DNA of 64,000 nucleotides from Prevotella sp. (lineage in GTDB: Bacteria; Bacteroidota; Bacteroidia; Bacteroidales; Bacteroidaceae). Where the stretch lies: positions 1-64,000 of the forward strand of contig JAFUTI010000016.1 in NCBI GenBank assembly GCA_017471465.1, given 5' to 3'. The notes below the pieces were generated by a model. It was not told the origin of the DNA. It searched no databases and saw only the letters and a program-made list of their open reading frames with translations. This document shows, piece by piece, positions 17,296 through 25,702 of the stretch. The translations under genes were made by a program, and so were the position numbers. Position 1 is the stretch's first letter; each line of letters starts with the position of its first letter.

Positions 17296-19848
17296 TTATA
17301 GTTTAATGACTCGTAAGGAATAGGGAGGCAGGGTGATGCGGCTGCCGGCGATGCCGGTCTCGATAGTCAGCCGCTGGTCACCGGGCTTGCCGCTGAAGCC
17401 CTCGGTGGGGGCGGTGGCGGGGACGTCGAGTCCGCTGACGGTCAGCTGCAGCTCGCAGGGCAGGGCGTTGACCAGCTTCAGGCAGGTGCGGCCGGTCTTG
17501 CTGTCCTTCACGACGCTGGCACCGAGGCGGTAGCGCCACGGAGAGTCGTTGCTATCGCCCGCAGGGTTGTCGATGGCCAGTTGCGAGTGGATATAGGTGT
17601 CGCCGCTGTTCACCGAGAAGAGGCGTTGCACGTGGTAGGCCGGCGTGGGGCGCACACTGGTGTTGGAGAAGTAGATCATGTCGGGGTTCCAGTTTGAGTG
17701 GCCGTCCTTGCAGAGCATCGGGGCGTAGCTGGTCATCTCGACGATGTCGCCGTTGCGCTCGATGTCGGTCAGGTAGAGGGCCTCGGCCAGTGCCGTCTCA
17801 ACATTAGGACGCTTCGTCTTCGTCGAGGCGGCCCACTCTCCCAGATAGACCTTGGTGGCCGGTGTGCCGTCAGCGTTCTGGCGGGGATAGCTGTCGTAGT
17901 AGTCTCGGTGGTGCAGGAACCAGCCCGTCGACTCGTAGTAGTGCTCGTCGGTCATATACTGCATGCCCGGGTTGCGGCGGGCGAAGTCCCAGCCCTCCTG
18001 GTAGTCGGCACTCGGCGCATGGAACGGCCCGACGGTACCGCAGATCCTGATCTCCGGGTACTTCTCGCGGATGGCACGGGCAATCATCGTGAAGCGCTCC
18101 TCGAACGTGGTCGAGATGATGTCCTCATTGCCTATACCTATATATTTAAGGTTGAACGGTGCAGGATGGCCGGCGTCGGCACGCATCCTGGCCCACTCCG
18201 ACGTAGCAGGGTCGCCGTTGGCCCAGTCGATGAGGTCGAGCAGCTCCTGAATGTAGGCGGGCATGTCGTCCATCGGGATGCCACCCTGCTGTCCGCCGAT
18301 GCCGCGGGCGTTGTTGCCCGAGTTCTGACAGGGCACGCCGGCGGCCAGCACCGGCAGCGGTTCTGCACCGATGTCCTCGCAGAACTGGAAGTACTCGTAG
18401 AAGCCCAGTCCGCGCGTCTGGTGGTAGTGCCAGATGTTGAAGTCGGGCTTGCGGTCCTGCAGCGGCCCTACGGTGTGCTGCCAGTGGTAGATGTTTTCCA
18501 GACCCTGTCCGTGGCTCATGCAGCCGCCGGGGAAGCGCACAAACTTAGGCTTCAGGGCGGCGATGGTCTCAGCCAGGTCTTTCCTGAGACCGTTCTTGCG
18601 GCCCATGAAGGTCTCCTGCGGGAAGAGCGAGACCATGTCGACACCAACGTGAGCCGCCTTCAGGGGGATGAGGGCCAGCCGCGCCTTAGCATCGCTCTTC
18701 TTGGCGGTGAGCACGGTGGCATATTGCTGCCAGTCCTTGGCGGCAGTCTTCAGCTTGCTCTTTGCCAGAACGGTGCCATCCTGACCGACAAGCTGAACCA
18801 GGAAGTCCTGCTTCTGTCCGCCAGCCATCACATACATGGAGAAGTCATACTTCTTACCAGCCTCCACGGCAATGCCGTCCCAGCCTTCGTTCCACAGCGT
18901 GTCCTTCGGCCACAGCAGGGCGTAGTGCGGGTTGTTTTTGCTGAGCGGATGCTCAGTAGCTATCTCTATCGGACGTGCCGAGTGCCAGGCGGTGGTAGCC
19001 GTCCAGCCGCCGTGGTCCTTGGCGGTATATTCGAAGTCGCGGTTCTGGATGAGTTCGGCATAGAGGCCGCCGTCGGCAGCATAGCTGATGTCCTCGAAGA
19101 AGATGCCGATGAGCTTGTCGCTGATGGGTTTCTGGCGGGTCATGTCGACGGCGAGCGTGGCGGGCAGCATGGCGGGCAACCCGCGAAGCGCACTGTTGGT
19201 GGCATCGTCGTGCATACGCTCGGACGACAGGCGCCAGTCGTCGGCCGACTGTCTGAAGTGCTGCTCGATTTTCGTCCATTCCATCGGGGATATCTCGAAG
19301 CTATTGCCCTCCTGCAGCTTACCGTCGACGGTAGCCGTATCGCGCAGCCAGGCGTCGTCGCTGATCTGACTGGCACGGTCGGGGGTGAAGTCGCGGAAGT
19401 TTGGCGTGGCCGATGTCCACCGCTTGCCCTCGGGCGACTTATAATAGATGTCAAACGTGCCGTCGGGATTCTCGAAGACCACGGGCTCCAGACATTTTGT
19501 GGTCGACATGATGGGATAGTCCTGAGGCCGCCAGTTCACCAGGTCGCGACTGTAGGCGGCAGCAAAGAGCGGACTGCGGTCGTTCACCTGGAACACCAGC
19601 CGCCACGTGCCGTCCTTGGAGCGGCAGACCGACGGGTGGTACATCCGTTTCTCGGCGCCCCACGTGCCGTAGTCCGACGAGCAGAGCTGCCCCTGGTCCT
19701 TCCATCCCTCTGCCTGTAGCAGGGCGAGGTGCAGGCCACTGGTCTGACCCGGTGAATAGATAAACACTTTGTGCGTGTCAGCTGTTTGTGCCGTTGCAGA
19801 AAGGGTTTGCAGCACAAAGAGTGCCATAGTGAGTAGCTTCGTCTTCAT
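17296..19848 (-). CDS. GH43-like propeller fused to GH51 alpha-L-arabinofuranosidase
   Basis: An 850-residue secreted protein with signal peptide MKTKLLTMALFVLQTLSATA. Residues about 25-190 resemble part of a GH43-type beta-propeller (MYHPSVCRSKDGTWRLVFQV and DGTFDIYYKSPEGKRW). The usual catalytic Asp of a DPSV motif is His here, so this part is probably a sugar-binding module. A GH51 enzyme follows, with FVRFPGGCMSHG, acid/base Glu in YIGIGNEDI (near residue 573) and nucleophile Glu in VYLGEWAAS (near 670). It is the first gene of the operon, with a well-formed promoter at 19881-19912. Together with the next GH51 and GH105 it would strip arabinose from pectic side chains. No susC/susD pair lies nearby, so import must come from elsewhere. 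Confidence 0.9.
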   Translation of the reverse strand: MKTKLLTMALFVLQTLSATAQTADTHKVFIYSPGQTSGLHLALLQAEGWKDQGQLCSSDYGTWGAEKRMYHPSVCRSKDGTWRLVFQVNDRSPLFAAAYSRDLVNWRPQDYPIMSTTKCLEPVVFENPDGTFDIYYKSPEGKRWTSATPNFRDFTPDRASQISDDAWLRDTATVDGKLQEGNSFEISPMEWTKIEQHFRQSADDWRLSSERMHDDATNSALRGLPAMLPATLAVDMTRQKPISDKLIGIFFEDISYAADGGLYAELIQNRDFEYTAKDHGGWTATTAWHSARPIEIATEHPLSKNNPHYALLWPKDTLWNEGWDGIAVEAGKKYDFSMYVMAGGQKQDFLVQLVGQDGTVLAKSKLKTAAKDWQQYATVLTAKKSDAKARLALIPLKAAHVGVDMVSLFPQETFMGRKNGLRKDLAETIAALKPKFVRFPGGCMSHGQGLENIYHWQHTVGPLQDRKPDFNIWHYHQTRGLGFYEYFQFCEDIGAEPLPVLAAGVPCQNSGNNARGIGGQQGGIPMDDMPAYIQELLDLIDWANGDPATSEWARMRADAGHPAPFNLKYIGIGNEDIISTTFEERFTMIARAIREKYPEIRICGTVGPFHAPSADYQEGWDFARRNPGMQYMTDEHYYESTGWFLHHRDYYDSYPRQNADGTPATKVYLGEWAASTKTKRPNVETALAEALYLTDIERNGDIVEMTSYAPMLCKDGHSNWNPDMIYFSNTSVRPTPAYHVQRLFSVNSGDTYIHSQLAIDNPAGDSNDSPWRYRLGASVVKDSKTGRTCLKLVNALPCELQLTVSGLDVPATAPTEGFSGKPGDQRLTIETGIAGSRITLPPYSLRVIKL

Positions 19849-19880
19849 ATTGTTTTGTCTGTTTTAGGCGTTGTTGGTTG

Positions 19881-19912
19881 CAAAGGTACGAAAAAACAAG
19901 CGCAGCACCAAA
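19881..19912 (-). promoter_or_regulatory. Promoter of the GH51-GH105-regulator operon
   Basis: TTTG (19909-19912), a 20-bp spacer and TACCTTTG (19881-19888) on the minus strand; about 32 bases lie between the -7 element and the ATG at 19848. Confidence 0.8.
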
Positions 19913-20043
19913 AAGAATCATCCTTTTTTGAAAAATAATGTCCTTCTTGGCGGGCTTCTTAAAGAACATGGTCTGGCCCAGTCCCTCATCAATGCCTATG
20001 CCGATGATGATCAGGGGACGATGATCACTAAATCCCTTGATTC

Positions 20044-20676
20044 TCAGAAATAGTATCCAAGAGAGATGTCCATCGAGTTGGTCTTTATCTTGCCCATCAG
20101 TTTTTCATATTGGCCAGATACTAACCAGACTTCTCCAGTGCTACCACATGCAAGATTATAGCCGACAGAAAGCTGGCAGTGTTTCAAAGCCATTAGGCCA
20201 GCACCAAAATTCAAGGACATCACTGCATTGCGCGAGCGCCATGTACAGTAGTCAAGGACATACGTCTTGGCACCTATATTGAAATTCACCTGCGGACCTG
20301 CAAACAGGTATAGTCCCCAATCCTTGGACAGTTGCCTCTCATAGCGCAGGTTCAAGGGAATTCTGATTTCCTCAAGCTTGATATTGGTGGTAAAATTTCT
20401 TCCTCCATCAATGTCGTGTGTAATCTCGTCTATTATTGTGTATTGACCATAAAGACCTGATATATCAACAGCCAAGCCCTTGACGGGCAACTGCATCTTT
20501 ACCGACGGTCCTATTGCGAACCCGGAACGTTTGTCCCATGAATTGTATGAAGTGTCGTCAATGCTCAGAAACGGGAATGTCACACCGCCTTTAACACCAA
20601 CGGTCGTTTCTGCTGATGCCGTAGTGCCTATAAAGAGCAATAGGGCGAAAAAAAGTTTTAACATATTCTTTTGCAT
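20044..20676 (-). CDS. Outer-membrane beta-barrel protein
   Basis: A 210-residue protein with a signal peptide (LKLFFALLLFIGTTASAE); the start may be the first Met or the fifth residue. The mature part shows alternating hydrophobic/polar strands typical of small 8-10-stranded porin-like barrels (PF13568-like): TTVGVKGGVTFPFLSID at the start, LRYERQLSKDWGLYLFAGPQ in the middle, and the terminal strand MDISLGYYF with the C-terminal Phe of barrel proteins. No peptidoglycan-binding domain is present. It lies downstream of the truncated C10-like gene and a palindrome. The function is not known. I saw no clear consensus promoter in the 97-bp gap before it. Confidence 0.75.
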   Translation of the reverse strand: MQKNMLKLFFALLLFIGTTASAETTVGVKGGVTFPFLSIDDTSYNSWDKRSGFAIGPSVKMQLPVKGLAVDISGLYGQYTIIDEITHDIDGGRNFTTNIKLEEIRIPLNLRYERQLSKDWGLYLFAGPQVNFNIGAKTYVLDYCTWRSRNAVMSLNFGAGLMALKHCQLSVGYNLACGSTGEVWLVSGQYEKLMGKIKTNSMDISLGYYF

Positions 20677-20747
20677 AATGTATGATTATTAATGTGTTGC
20701 TACTAAAAAACTTACATCGTAACTAAAGCTGCCGTATGAAGTATGTT

Positions 20748-20807
20748 GATCAAGGGGTCGGTTCTACTGTTCATTAAAAAATAATCAGTAGAACCGACCC
20801 CTTGATC
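20748..20807. repeat. Perfect 22-bp inverted repeat
   Basis: Arms 20748-20769 and 20786-20807 are exact reverse complements, separated by a 16-base AT-rich loop. The upper arm is coding sequence of the adjacent gene, and the stop codon lies in the loop. There is no clear T-run, so it is not a standard terminator. An inverted duplication or a REP-like element is possible. Confidence 0.85.
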
Positions 20808-21190
20808 CTTGTATCGGCAGAGACTATGTAACGCTTTGACTGTCCTTTGGATTCAAACAAATACGCAAGCGTATCAAGCTGATATTTTTCTTGTTCTTCT
20901 TGACCTTCTTCCTGCTTGTTCTCAATTATTCCAACAATTTGCAGATCAGACATTCCCCTTGTAGTAATTCCCGTGGTTTCATCCCTAATTATTTGTTCCG
21001 CCTGAACGGGGGTGATATGATTATTCGTATTCAGTCTCGACAAGAAGAATTTTTCTTCATTTGAGAGTTTGTCCGATGTTGTTTCATCTGCAGTCGCAAG
21101 GCTCGCATCGTTTGAACAATTGTAACTGCATAATGATGAAAGAAACAGCAACAAAATACCTGATGGATTTTTAAAATTAAGGTTTATCAT
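20774..21190 (-). CDS. Truncated C10-propeptide-like exported protein
   Basis: A 138-residue protein with an N-terminal hydrophobic signal (SGILLLFLSSLCSYNCSN; the Cys could be a lipid-attachment site, though the lipobox is not canonical). Residues about 40-130 resemble the propeptide of C10 peptidases or their stand-alone inhibitors: ITPVQAEQIIRDETTG, then KRYIVSADTRIKGSVL, the pattern that normally leads into the mature peptidase. The frame ends nine codons later inside a perfect 22-bp palindrome. This is either a truncated peptidase gene or a free inhibitor. The mid-motif ending and the palindrome favour truncation. The DUF3244 gene just upstream fits a C10-associated neighbourhood. Confidence 0.6.
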   Translation of the reverse strand: MINLNFKNPSGILLLFLSSLCSYNCSNDASLATADETTSDKLSNEEKFFLSRLNTNNHITPVQAEQIIRDETTGITTRGMSDLQIVGIIENKQEEGQEEQEKYQLDTLAYLFESKGQSKRYIVSADTRIKGSVLLIIF

Positions 21191-21255
21191 TTCTGTTAAT
21201 AATTAAATGTGAATTATTCCTGAACTATTTTCTATGGTCGGCACAGAAAGAGTCT

Positions 21256-21648
21256 TCATTCAGATTCACTCTGCAAAGTTATACACTTTATCTCTAATAT
21301 GCAAATAAATCCGTGATAATAATAGGTGTCGGTCTCGAAGCGGAGTTCGAATTCGCCAGAGAGCGTCGTGGGCAGGATGACCTGCGTCGTGCCTGCGGGT
21401 ACAAAGACGGAATAAACAATCTCACCGTCCTCGTCATAAAGTCTAAGGGTATAGTCACATGGCGTAGCCGACATCGTGATGATGTTGTCAGTAAGGTCAA
21501 CGCACCACAGATCGACGGGAGATTTTGTGCTACCACCATGAGTGGAACCGGCAGGCATGTGTGTCATCGGAATTTTGTCACCAGCGAAAACGGTGGAAAC
21601 ACTAAGACAGAAGAGCATCGAAATGCAGAAAAGTACTTTTTTTATCAT
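21256..21648 (-). CDS. Secreted DUF3244-like small protein
   Basis: A 130-residue protein with signal peptide MIKKVLFCISMLFCLSVSTV. The mature part is a single beta-sandwich: PCDYTLRLYDEDGEIVYSVF, then LSGEFELRFETDTYYYHGFI, matching the DUF3244 pattern of small Bacteroidota proteins often found beside C10 peptidases. The function is not established; binding or inhibiting a neighbouring peptidase is inference. A good promoter precedes it at 21687-21717, and the truncated C10-like gene follows 65 bp downstream, so the two may be co-transcribed. Confidence 0.65.
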   Translation of the reverse strand: MIKKVLFCISMLFCLSVSTVFAGDKIPMTHMPAGSTHGGSTKSPVDLWCVDLTDNIITMSATPCDYTLRLYDEDGEIVYSVFVPAGTTQVILPTTLSGEFELRFETDTYYYHGFICILEIKCITLQSESE

Positions 21649-21686
21649 TAATATGTTTTACGTTGAACTTAATATATTTTGCGCCG

Positions 21687-21717
21687 CAAAGATACGCTAA
21701 AAACGAAAAACTGACAA
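21687..21717 (-). promoter_or_regulatory. Promoter of the DUF3244 gene
   Basis: TTG (21715-21717), a 20-bp spacer and TATCTTTG (21687-21694) on the minus strand. Confidence 0.75.
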
Positions 21718-21838
21718 GGAAGAGAGTACTTAAATGTTTTAACAAAGTGCGAAAACAAGGAAGTTAAAAGTTTTTACAGGCTATGATACAAATAAAAAAA
21801 AGGCAGAATTCACCGATGAAATCGCGTTTTTTTTGCAC

Positions 21839-23350
21839 TTAAGGCAACGAAAGGATATATTCATCGAGTTCATCGGCACGTCCTTTCTTATTGAAGAGTT
21901 TTTGGTACACTCTTTTACGGGTCTGGGTGATGTAAGCTGGGCTACACTGCTTTAATTTTGCAATGTCTGAGGATGAAACCTGAATCTTAATAAGCATACA
22001 TACATCACATTCAAATTCAGAAAGAATAGTGTCCTCACTGTTGACTAAAGCATAGAATGTCGGTAGTTCTTGTTTAATCAAGTTACGCAAGTCTTTCCAG
22101 TCAGCAAAAGTTGGGGATTGGGAAGGGCTGCTTTTCAGAAGAGAATAGAAGTGTTGTGCTATTGAACTATTGCGAAGCCTCTCATTGACAGCATAGCCAG
22201 ACAAAATGTGTATCTTTTCCTCCAATAGTCGTTTCGCATTTCTGTTGCGAAGATATACAATAGAAGTCAGCAACACCAAAATGACGATAACTGCAGCTGA
22301 TATGATTAAAGTGAACCGTAGTTGGGCAGCCTCCTTTTCTTTTTGAAATGCGATTCGCTCACTACGTGAATAATCAAATATAGCCTGAACTTGAAGGGTT
22401 TTCTGCATTGCTACCTCATTGTGAACAATATCAGTCAAGCTGTCTCTTAAACTACAATACTTTACCAAAGAATCTTTGTTAAAATCTGTCTGGTAGAAGG
22501 CTTGCAGGCCGTTTAATGCAGCAATCTTTTGATCAAAAGTCATTGCAATAGCGTTTAGCTTCCTGAAATAGTATTCTGCTTGAGTTCTTTTAGATGTCAG
22601 GAGGCATAATCGACCTTTAAAATAGTAATACATTTCTTTGCCAGACTCAACAACTCCATTGTCATCAAAGAAACCTGAATGAACTTCGTACTCACGGAGG
22701 AAGTCTGCTGCTCTCTTATAATCCTGTTTTTGCATATAGATGTTGGCAATAGAACAACCAAGACCAGCAGCGAGATTGTTGGCATCAATATCCTTATATA
22801 GCTGATATGCCTGCAAAAGAACAAAAAGGGCAGAATCCGGTATATTCTTTAGCTCATATCCTTCACCCAGCATTGCATAGCAAGCAATATACTGCATAGA
22901 GTCTTTCGCCATCTGTGCATAGCGCATAGCCTGACGCTCCTCATGGACCATGTTGTCGGGCAACAACTGGTAATAGAACACCTCAGCTTTCTGGGAATAT
23001 ACCCGTGATAGTTTGGCGTAGTCACAATCGGCGGCGGTGGTGTCTGCCTTATCAGCTGCATCATTGTAGGCCGCTATTGCTTGCGGCGCCTCGCCGCGGT
23101 CGGCGTATGTGCGACCGAGGATATAGTAGGCACGGAGTTGCTCGTTGGGAGTGCCGTGGCGGTCGAACCAGTCGGCGAGGTCGCGGGCCAGCGAGTCGTT
23201 GAGCATCACGCTGTCGGCACGGTTCTGGCGCTCCAGCTCGGCGAGTTGGAGGTGCTGCCGCTCGCCGCTGTCGCAGGCGGCGAGGAGCAGGACGGCAAGG
23301 AGCAGGACGGCAAGGAGCAGGGCGGCAAGAATGGGAGAACAGATTCTCAT
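21839..23350 (-). CDS. TPR lipoprotein-type membrane regulator with C-terminal DNA-binding-like region
   Basis: A 503-residue protein. The N-terminus is a lipoprotein-like signal whose hydrophobic core consists of LLAVL repeats, ending LLAACDSGE. Residues about 50-290 contain tetratricopeptide-like helices (YYILGRTYADRGEAPQAIAA and LGCSIANIYMQKQDYKRAAD). A transmembrane helix follows near 345-367 (FTLIISAAVIVILVLLTSIV). The C-terminal 110 residues are cytoplasmic, and the segment SSSDIAKLKQCSPAYITQTR looks like a LuxR-type helix-turn-helix. This is a common Bacteroidota architecture for membrane-bound transcription regulators. Target genes are unknown. It follows the S41 peptidase by 13 bp and is probably co-transcribed with it, which invites the idea of proteolytic control. 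Confidence 0.7.
   Translation of the reverse strand: MRICSPILAALLLAVLLLAVLLLAACDSGERQHLQLAELERQNRADSVMLNDSLARDLADWFDRHGTPNEQLRAYYILGRTYADRGEAPQAIAAYNDAADKADTTAADCDYAKLSRVYSQKAEVFYYQLLPDNMVHEERQAMRYAQMAKDSMQYIACYAMLGEGYELKNIPDSALFVLLQAYQLYKDIDANNLAAGLGCSIANIYMQKQDYKRAADFLREYEVHSGFFDDNGVVESGKEMYYYFKGRLCLLTSKRTQAEYYFRKLNAIAMTFDQKIAALNGLQAFYQTDFNKDSLVKYCSLRDSLTDIVHNEVAMQKTLQVQAIFDYSRSERIAFQKEKEAAQLRFTLIISAAVIVILVLLTSIVYLRNRNAKRLLEEKIHILSGYAVNERLRNSSIAQHFYSLLKSSPSQSPTFADWKDLRNLIKQELPTFYALVNSEDTILSEFECDVCMLIKIQVSSSDIAKLKQCSPAYITQTRKRVYQKLFNKKGRADELDEYILSLP
23285..23329. repeat. 15-bp tandem repeat in a signal peptide, three units
   Basis: Units 23285-23299 and 23300-23314 are identical and 23315-23329 differs at one base. 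Each unit encodes five residues (LLAVL) of the hydrophobic core of the TPR regulator's signal sequence, so copy-number change would lengthen or shorten it in frame. Confidence 0.8.
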
Positions 23351-23363
23351 GAAGTCTGTTTGC

Positions 23364-24944
23364 TCACTTCCGAATGACCTCCAAGGCTTTCTTCACAATG
23401 TCGCTCTCCTCGTTGAAGACGCTGAAGTACTCGCTCATGTCCCACAGGTCGCGGGCAATGAGGGCCTTGAGCTGGAGGCGCAGGTAGGGCAGCGTGCGCT
23501 GCAGTTCGGCATCGTCCTTCGGCTCCAGTTTCTGCTTCTTGCCCTCAGCCAGGATATCGTCGACGAGCGACTGGGGCACCTCGTAATGTTTTTTGAACTT
23601 GTCGAAGGCAGGATATTTCTTCTTCAGCTGTTTGCGCTGGCTGTCGACATAGCGCAGGTTCTGCTGGATGATGATGCCCTTCGCGGCGAGCTGTCGGTGC
23701 AGGGGTGTATAGCGTGTGGTGTCGAGGGGCACGAAATAGTCGGGCATGATACCACCGCCACCGTAGACGGCGCGTCCGCGATGGAGCGTCTGGAACTTCA
23801 GCGAGTCGGCGAAGTGTATGCTGTCCTGATTCGTCAGTTCCCCGTTCTTCAGTCGGTTGTAAACGTCCATGGCGTAGTCCTTCTGCTTGCCCTTCTCGTA
23901 GGGCTTCTGGATGCAGCGGCCGGAGGGGGTGTAGTAGTGGGCGATGGTGAGGCGTATCATCGAGCCGTCGGGCAGGTCGATGGGACGCTGGACGAGTCCC
24001 TTGCCGAACGAGCGGCGACCGACGACATAGCCGCGATCCTGATCTTGGATGGCACCGGTGACAATCTCGGCAGCCGAGGCTGTATATTCGTCGACAAGCA
24101 CGACGACCTTGCCATCCATGAAGCTGCCGTTGCCCTGTGCGCGGTATTCCTGACGGGGCACGCGACGGCCTTCGGTATAAACAATCAGCTCGTCCTTAGC
24201 CAGCATCTCATTGGCAATGTTGACGGCAGCCTGCAAGTAACCGCCGCCATTCTCCTGCAGGTCGAGGATAAGACTCTCTGCTCCCTGCAGGTAGAGGTTT
24301 TGCAGGGCGTCGCAGAACTCATGGTGGGTGGTGGCGCCAAAGTTGCCGATACGGATATAGCCGATGCCGGGACGTATGATATAGGCGGCATCAACGCTGT
24401 GAACGGGAATCTTGTCGCGAATGACGGTGAACGTCAGACGGTCTTTGATGCCCGAGCGGACAACGCCTAAGACCACCTTCGTGTCCTTGGGACCTCGCAG
24501 CCGGCGCATGATTTCCTCCTTCGACATCTTGACGCCGGCAATGGCTGTGTCGTTGACAGCGACGATGCGGTCGCCGGCCAGTATGCCGACGCGCTCCGAC
24601 GGGCCGTTGGTGACGGGCTGAATGACCATCAGCGTGTCGTCGATCATGTTGAACTGCACGCCGATACCCTCGAAGTTGCCGTTCAAGGGTTCGTTCATCT
24701 GCTTCACCTCCTTGGCATCGGAATAGGTGGAGTGCGGGTCGAGTTTCTCTAACATTCCGCGGATGGCGTCCTCGACAAGTTTCTGCTCGTCGACGGAGTC
24801 TACGTAGAGGTTGGTGGTAGCAAATTCGGCTATCTGTAACTTGCGCATGGGTGAGTCTTCACTCATATTGATGCGCATCTGGGCCTGAGTACTGACGGCG
24901 GCGATGAGGCTGACAGCCACCGTTGCTATCTTCATTGCTTTCAT
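23364..24944 (-). CDS. S41 family C-terminal processing peptidase
   Basis: The start at 24944 (MKAMKIATVAVSLIAAVSTQ) gives 526 residues. The ATG at 24986 lies upstream of the -7 promoter element at 24973-24980 and is rejected. Signal peptide; N-terminal helical domain; PDZ domain about 75-165 (GVQFNMIDDTLMVIQPV and VGILAGDRIVAVNDTAIAGV); S41 catalytic domain about 180-360. The nucleophile Ser is in EYTASAAEIVTGAI and the Lys in RRSFGKGLVQRP. Family members cut C-terminal regions of periplasmic proteins. The TPR membrane regulator directly downstream is a possible substrate. The catalytic residues appear intact. Confidence 0.9.
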   Translation of the reverse strand: MKAMKIATVAVSLIAAVSTQAQMRINMSEDSPMRKLQIAEFATTNLYVDSVDEQKLVEDAIRGMLEKLDPHSTYSDAKEVKQMNEPLNGNFEGIGVQFNMIDDTLMVIQPVTNGPSERVGILAGDRIVAVNDTAIAGVKMSKEEIMRRLRGPKDTKVVLGVVRSGIKDRLTFTVIRDKIPVHSVDAAYIIRPGIGYIRIGNFGATTHHEFCDALQNLYLQGAESLILDLQENGGGYLQAAVNIANEMLAKDELIVYTEGRRVPRQEYRAQGNGSFMDGKVVVLVDEYTASAAEIVTGAIQDQDRGYVVGRRSFGKGLVQRPIDLPDGSMIRLTIAHYYTPSGRCIQKPYEKGKQKDYAMDVYNRLKNGELTNQDSIHFADSLKFQTLHRGRAVYGGGGIMPDYFVPLDTTRYTPLHRQLAAKGIIIQQNLRYVDSQRKQLKKKYPAFDKFKKHYEVPQSLVDDILAEGKKQKLEPKDDAELQRTLPYLRLQLKALIARDLWDMSEYFSVFNEESDIVKKALEVIRK

Positions 24945-24972
24945 CTTGATGTCGTTAACAATTGTTTGCCTG

Positions 24973-24980
24973 CAAAGGTA
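24973..24980 (-). promoter_or_regulatory. -7 element of the S41 peptidase gene
   Basis: TACCTTTG on the minus strand, 28 bases before the ATG at 24944; no -33 element at ideal distance. It decides the start codon. Confidence 0.65.
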
Positions 24981-25139
24981 CTGCAAAATAACAAGAAATC
25001 GGCAGAAAAGTCAAAAAAAAACTATAATTGGCTCACGAAGCGGCCTTTATGCGCCCCTTTCGTCGCATCAATCAGACAAAAACGTGCACCAATTAGACAA
25101 AAATTGCAAAAAAAGAGATGGATTTCAGATAAAATTCCT

Positions 25140-25147
25140 TATTTTTG
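25140..25147 (+). promoter_or_regulatory. -7 element of the small CTD/M64 operon
   Basis: TATTTTTG, about 57 bases before the ATG at 25205. The -33 region is AT-rich without a clear TTTG. Confidence 0.6.
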
Positions 25148-25204
25148 CAATCGAAGATACTCTTGAAATATAAATGGATCTCAAATTACAAAAACCAATA
25201 GCTT

Positions 25205-25702
25205 ATGAAACAGAACAACAAACAATCCAAATGGCTATGGCTGATCGTCGGGCTCATGCTGCTGCCTTTGGGCGTTAAGGCGCAAGACGCCAAGAGTTAC
25301 GAACTGGTCATAGAGAAAACCAACGGTCAAACACTTCGCTTGCCGATATCCTCTGACGGACAAATCTCTGTCGGTTATGAAGATGTCATTGTGGGACTGG
25401 GTAGCGAAACTCTGTTCCTGACCATGGATGACATCGCCAAGATGTATGCCGAAAAGACAACGACCGGCATCAGCAGACCGACGGACAACACCGTTTCCAT
25501 AGAGTTAGGTCACAATCAGACCGTCGTCCTGTCAGGCTTGAAGGACAATACGGAAGTGATATTTGCAGACCTCTCCGGAAAAGTGCTACTCAGAGAGAAA
25601 GTCACCAGCCGCACAACCACGATTTCAACAACGTCGCTGCCTGCAGGGACTTATATCGTAAAGACATCCTTTGGTGAAACCCTTAAATTCACGAAGCAAT
25701 GA
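25205..25702 (+). CDS. Small secreted protein with type IX-like C-terminal domain (copy 3)
   Basis: A 165-residue protein with a signal peptide (WLWLIVGLMLLPLGVKAQ). The mature N-terminal module (YELVIEKTNGQTLRLPISSD, then SETLFLTMDDIAKMY) matches the beta-rich modules of the small proteins at 6.2 and 11.4 kb. The C-terminal 70 residues follow the sorting-domain pattern: NTEVIFADLSGKVLLREKV, then PAGTYIVKTSFGETLKFTK. The stop overlaps the ATG of the M64 fusion gene by four bases. It is the third and independently located copy of the small-protein/large-protein pair in this window, here on the opposite strand. Its function is unknown; a partner role for the large protein is inferred from the conserved coupling. 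Confidence 0.8.
   Translation: MKQNNKQSKWLWLIVGLMLLPLGVKAQDAKSYELVIEKTNGQTLRLPISSDGQISVGYEDVIVGLGSETLFLTMDDIAKMYAEKTTTGISRPTDNTVSIELGHNQTVVLSGLKDNTEVIFADLSGKVLLREKVTSRTTTISTTSLPAGTYIVKTSFGETLKFTKQ

Noticed and set aside
19930-20040. Minus-strand open stretch reading like coding sequence (PLIIIGIGIDEGLGQTMFF)
   Set aside because: About 35 codons, open only briefly and running into the GH51 promoter; too short to support as a gene or named remnant.
20748-20807. Palindrome as an ordinary intrinsic terminator
   Set aside because: No T-run after either arm, and one arm is coding sequence; listed as an inverted repeat instead.
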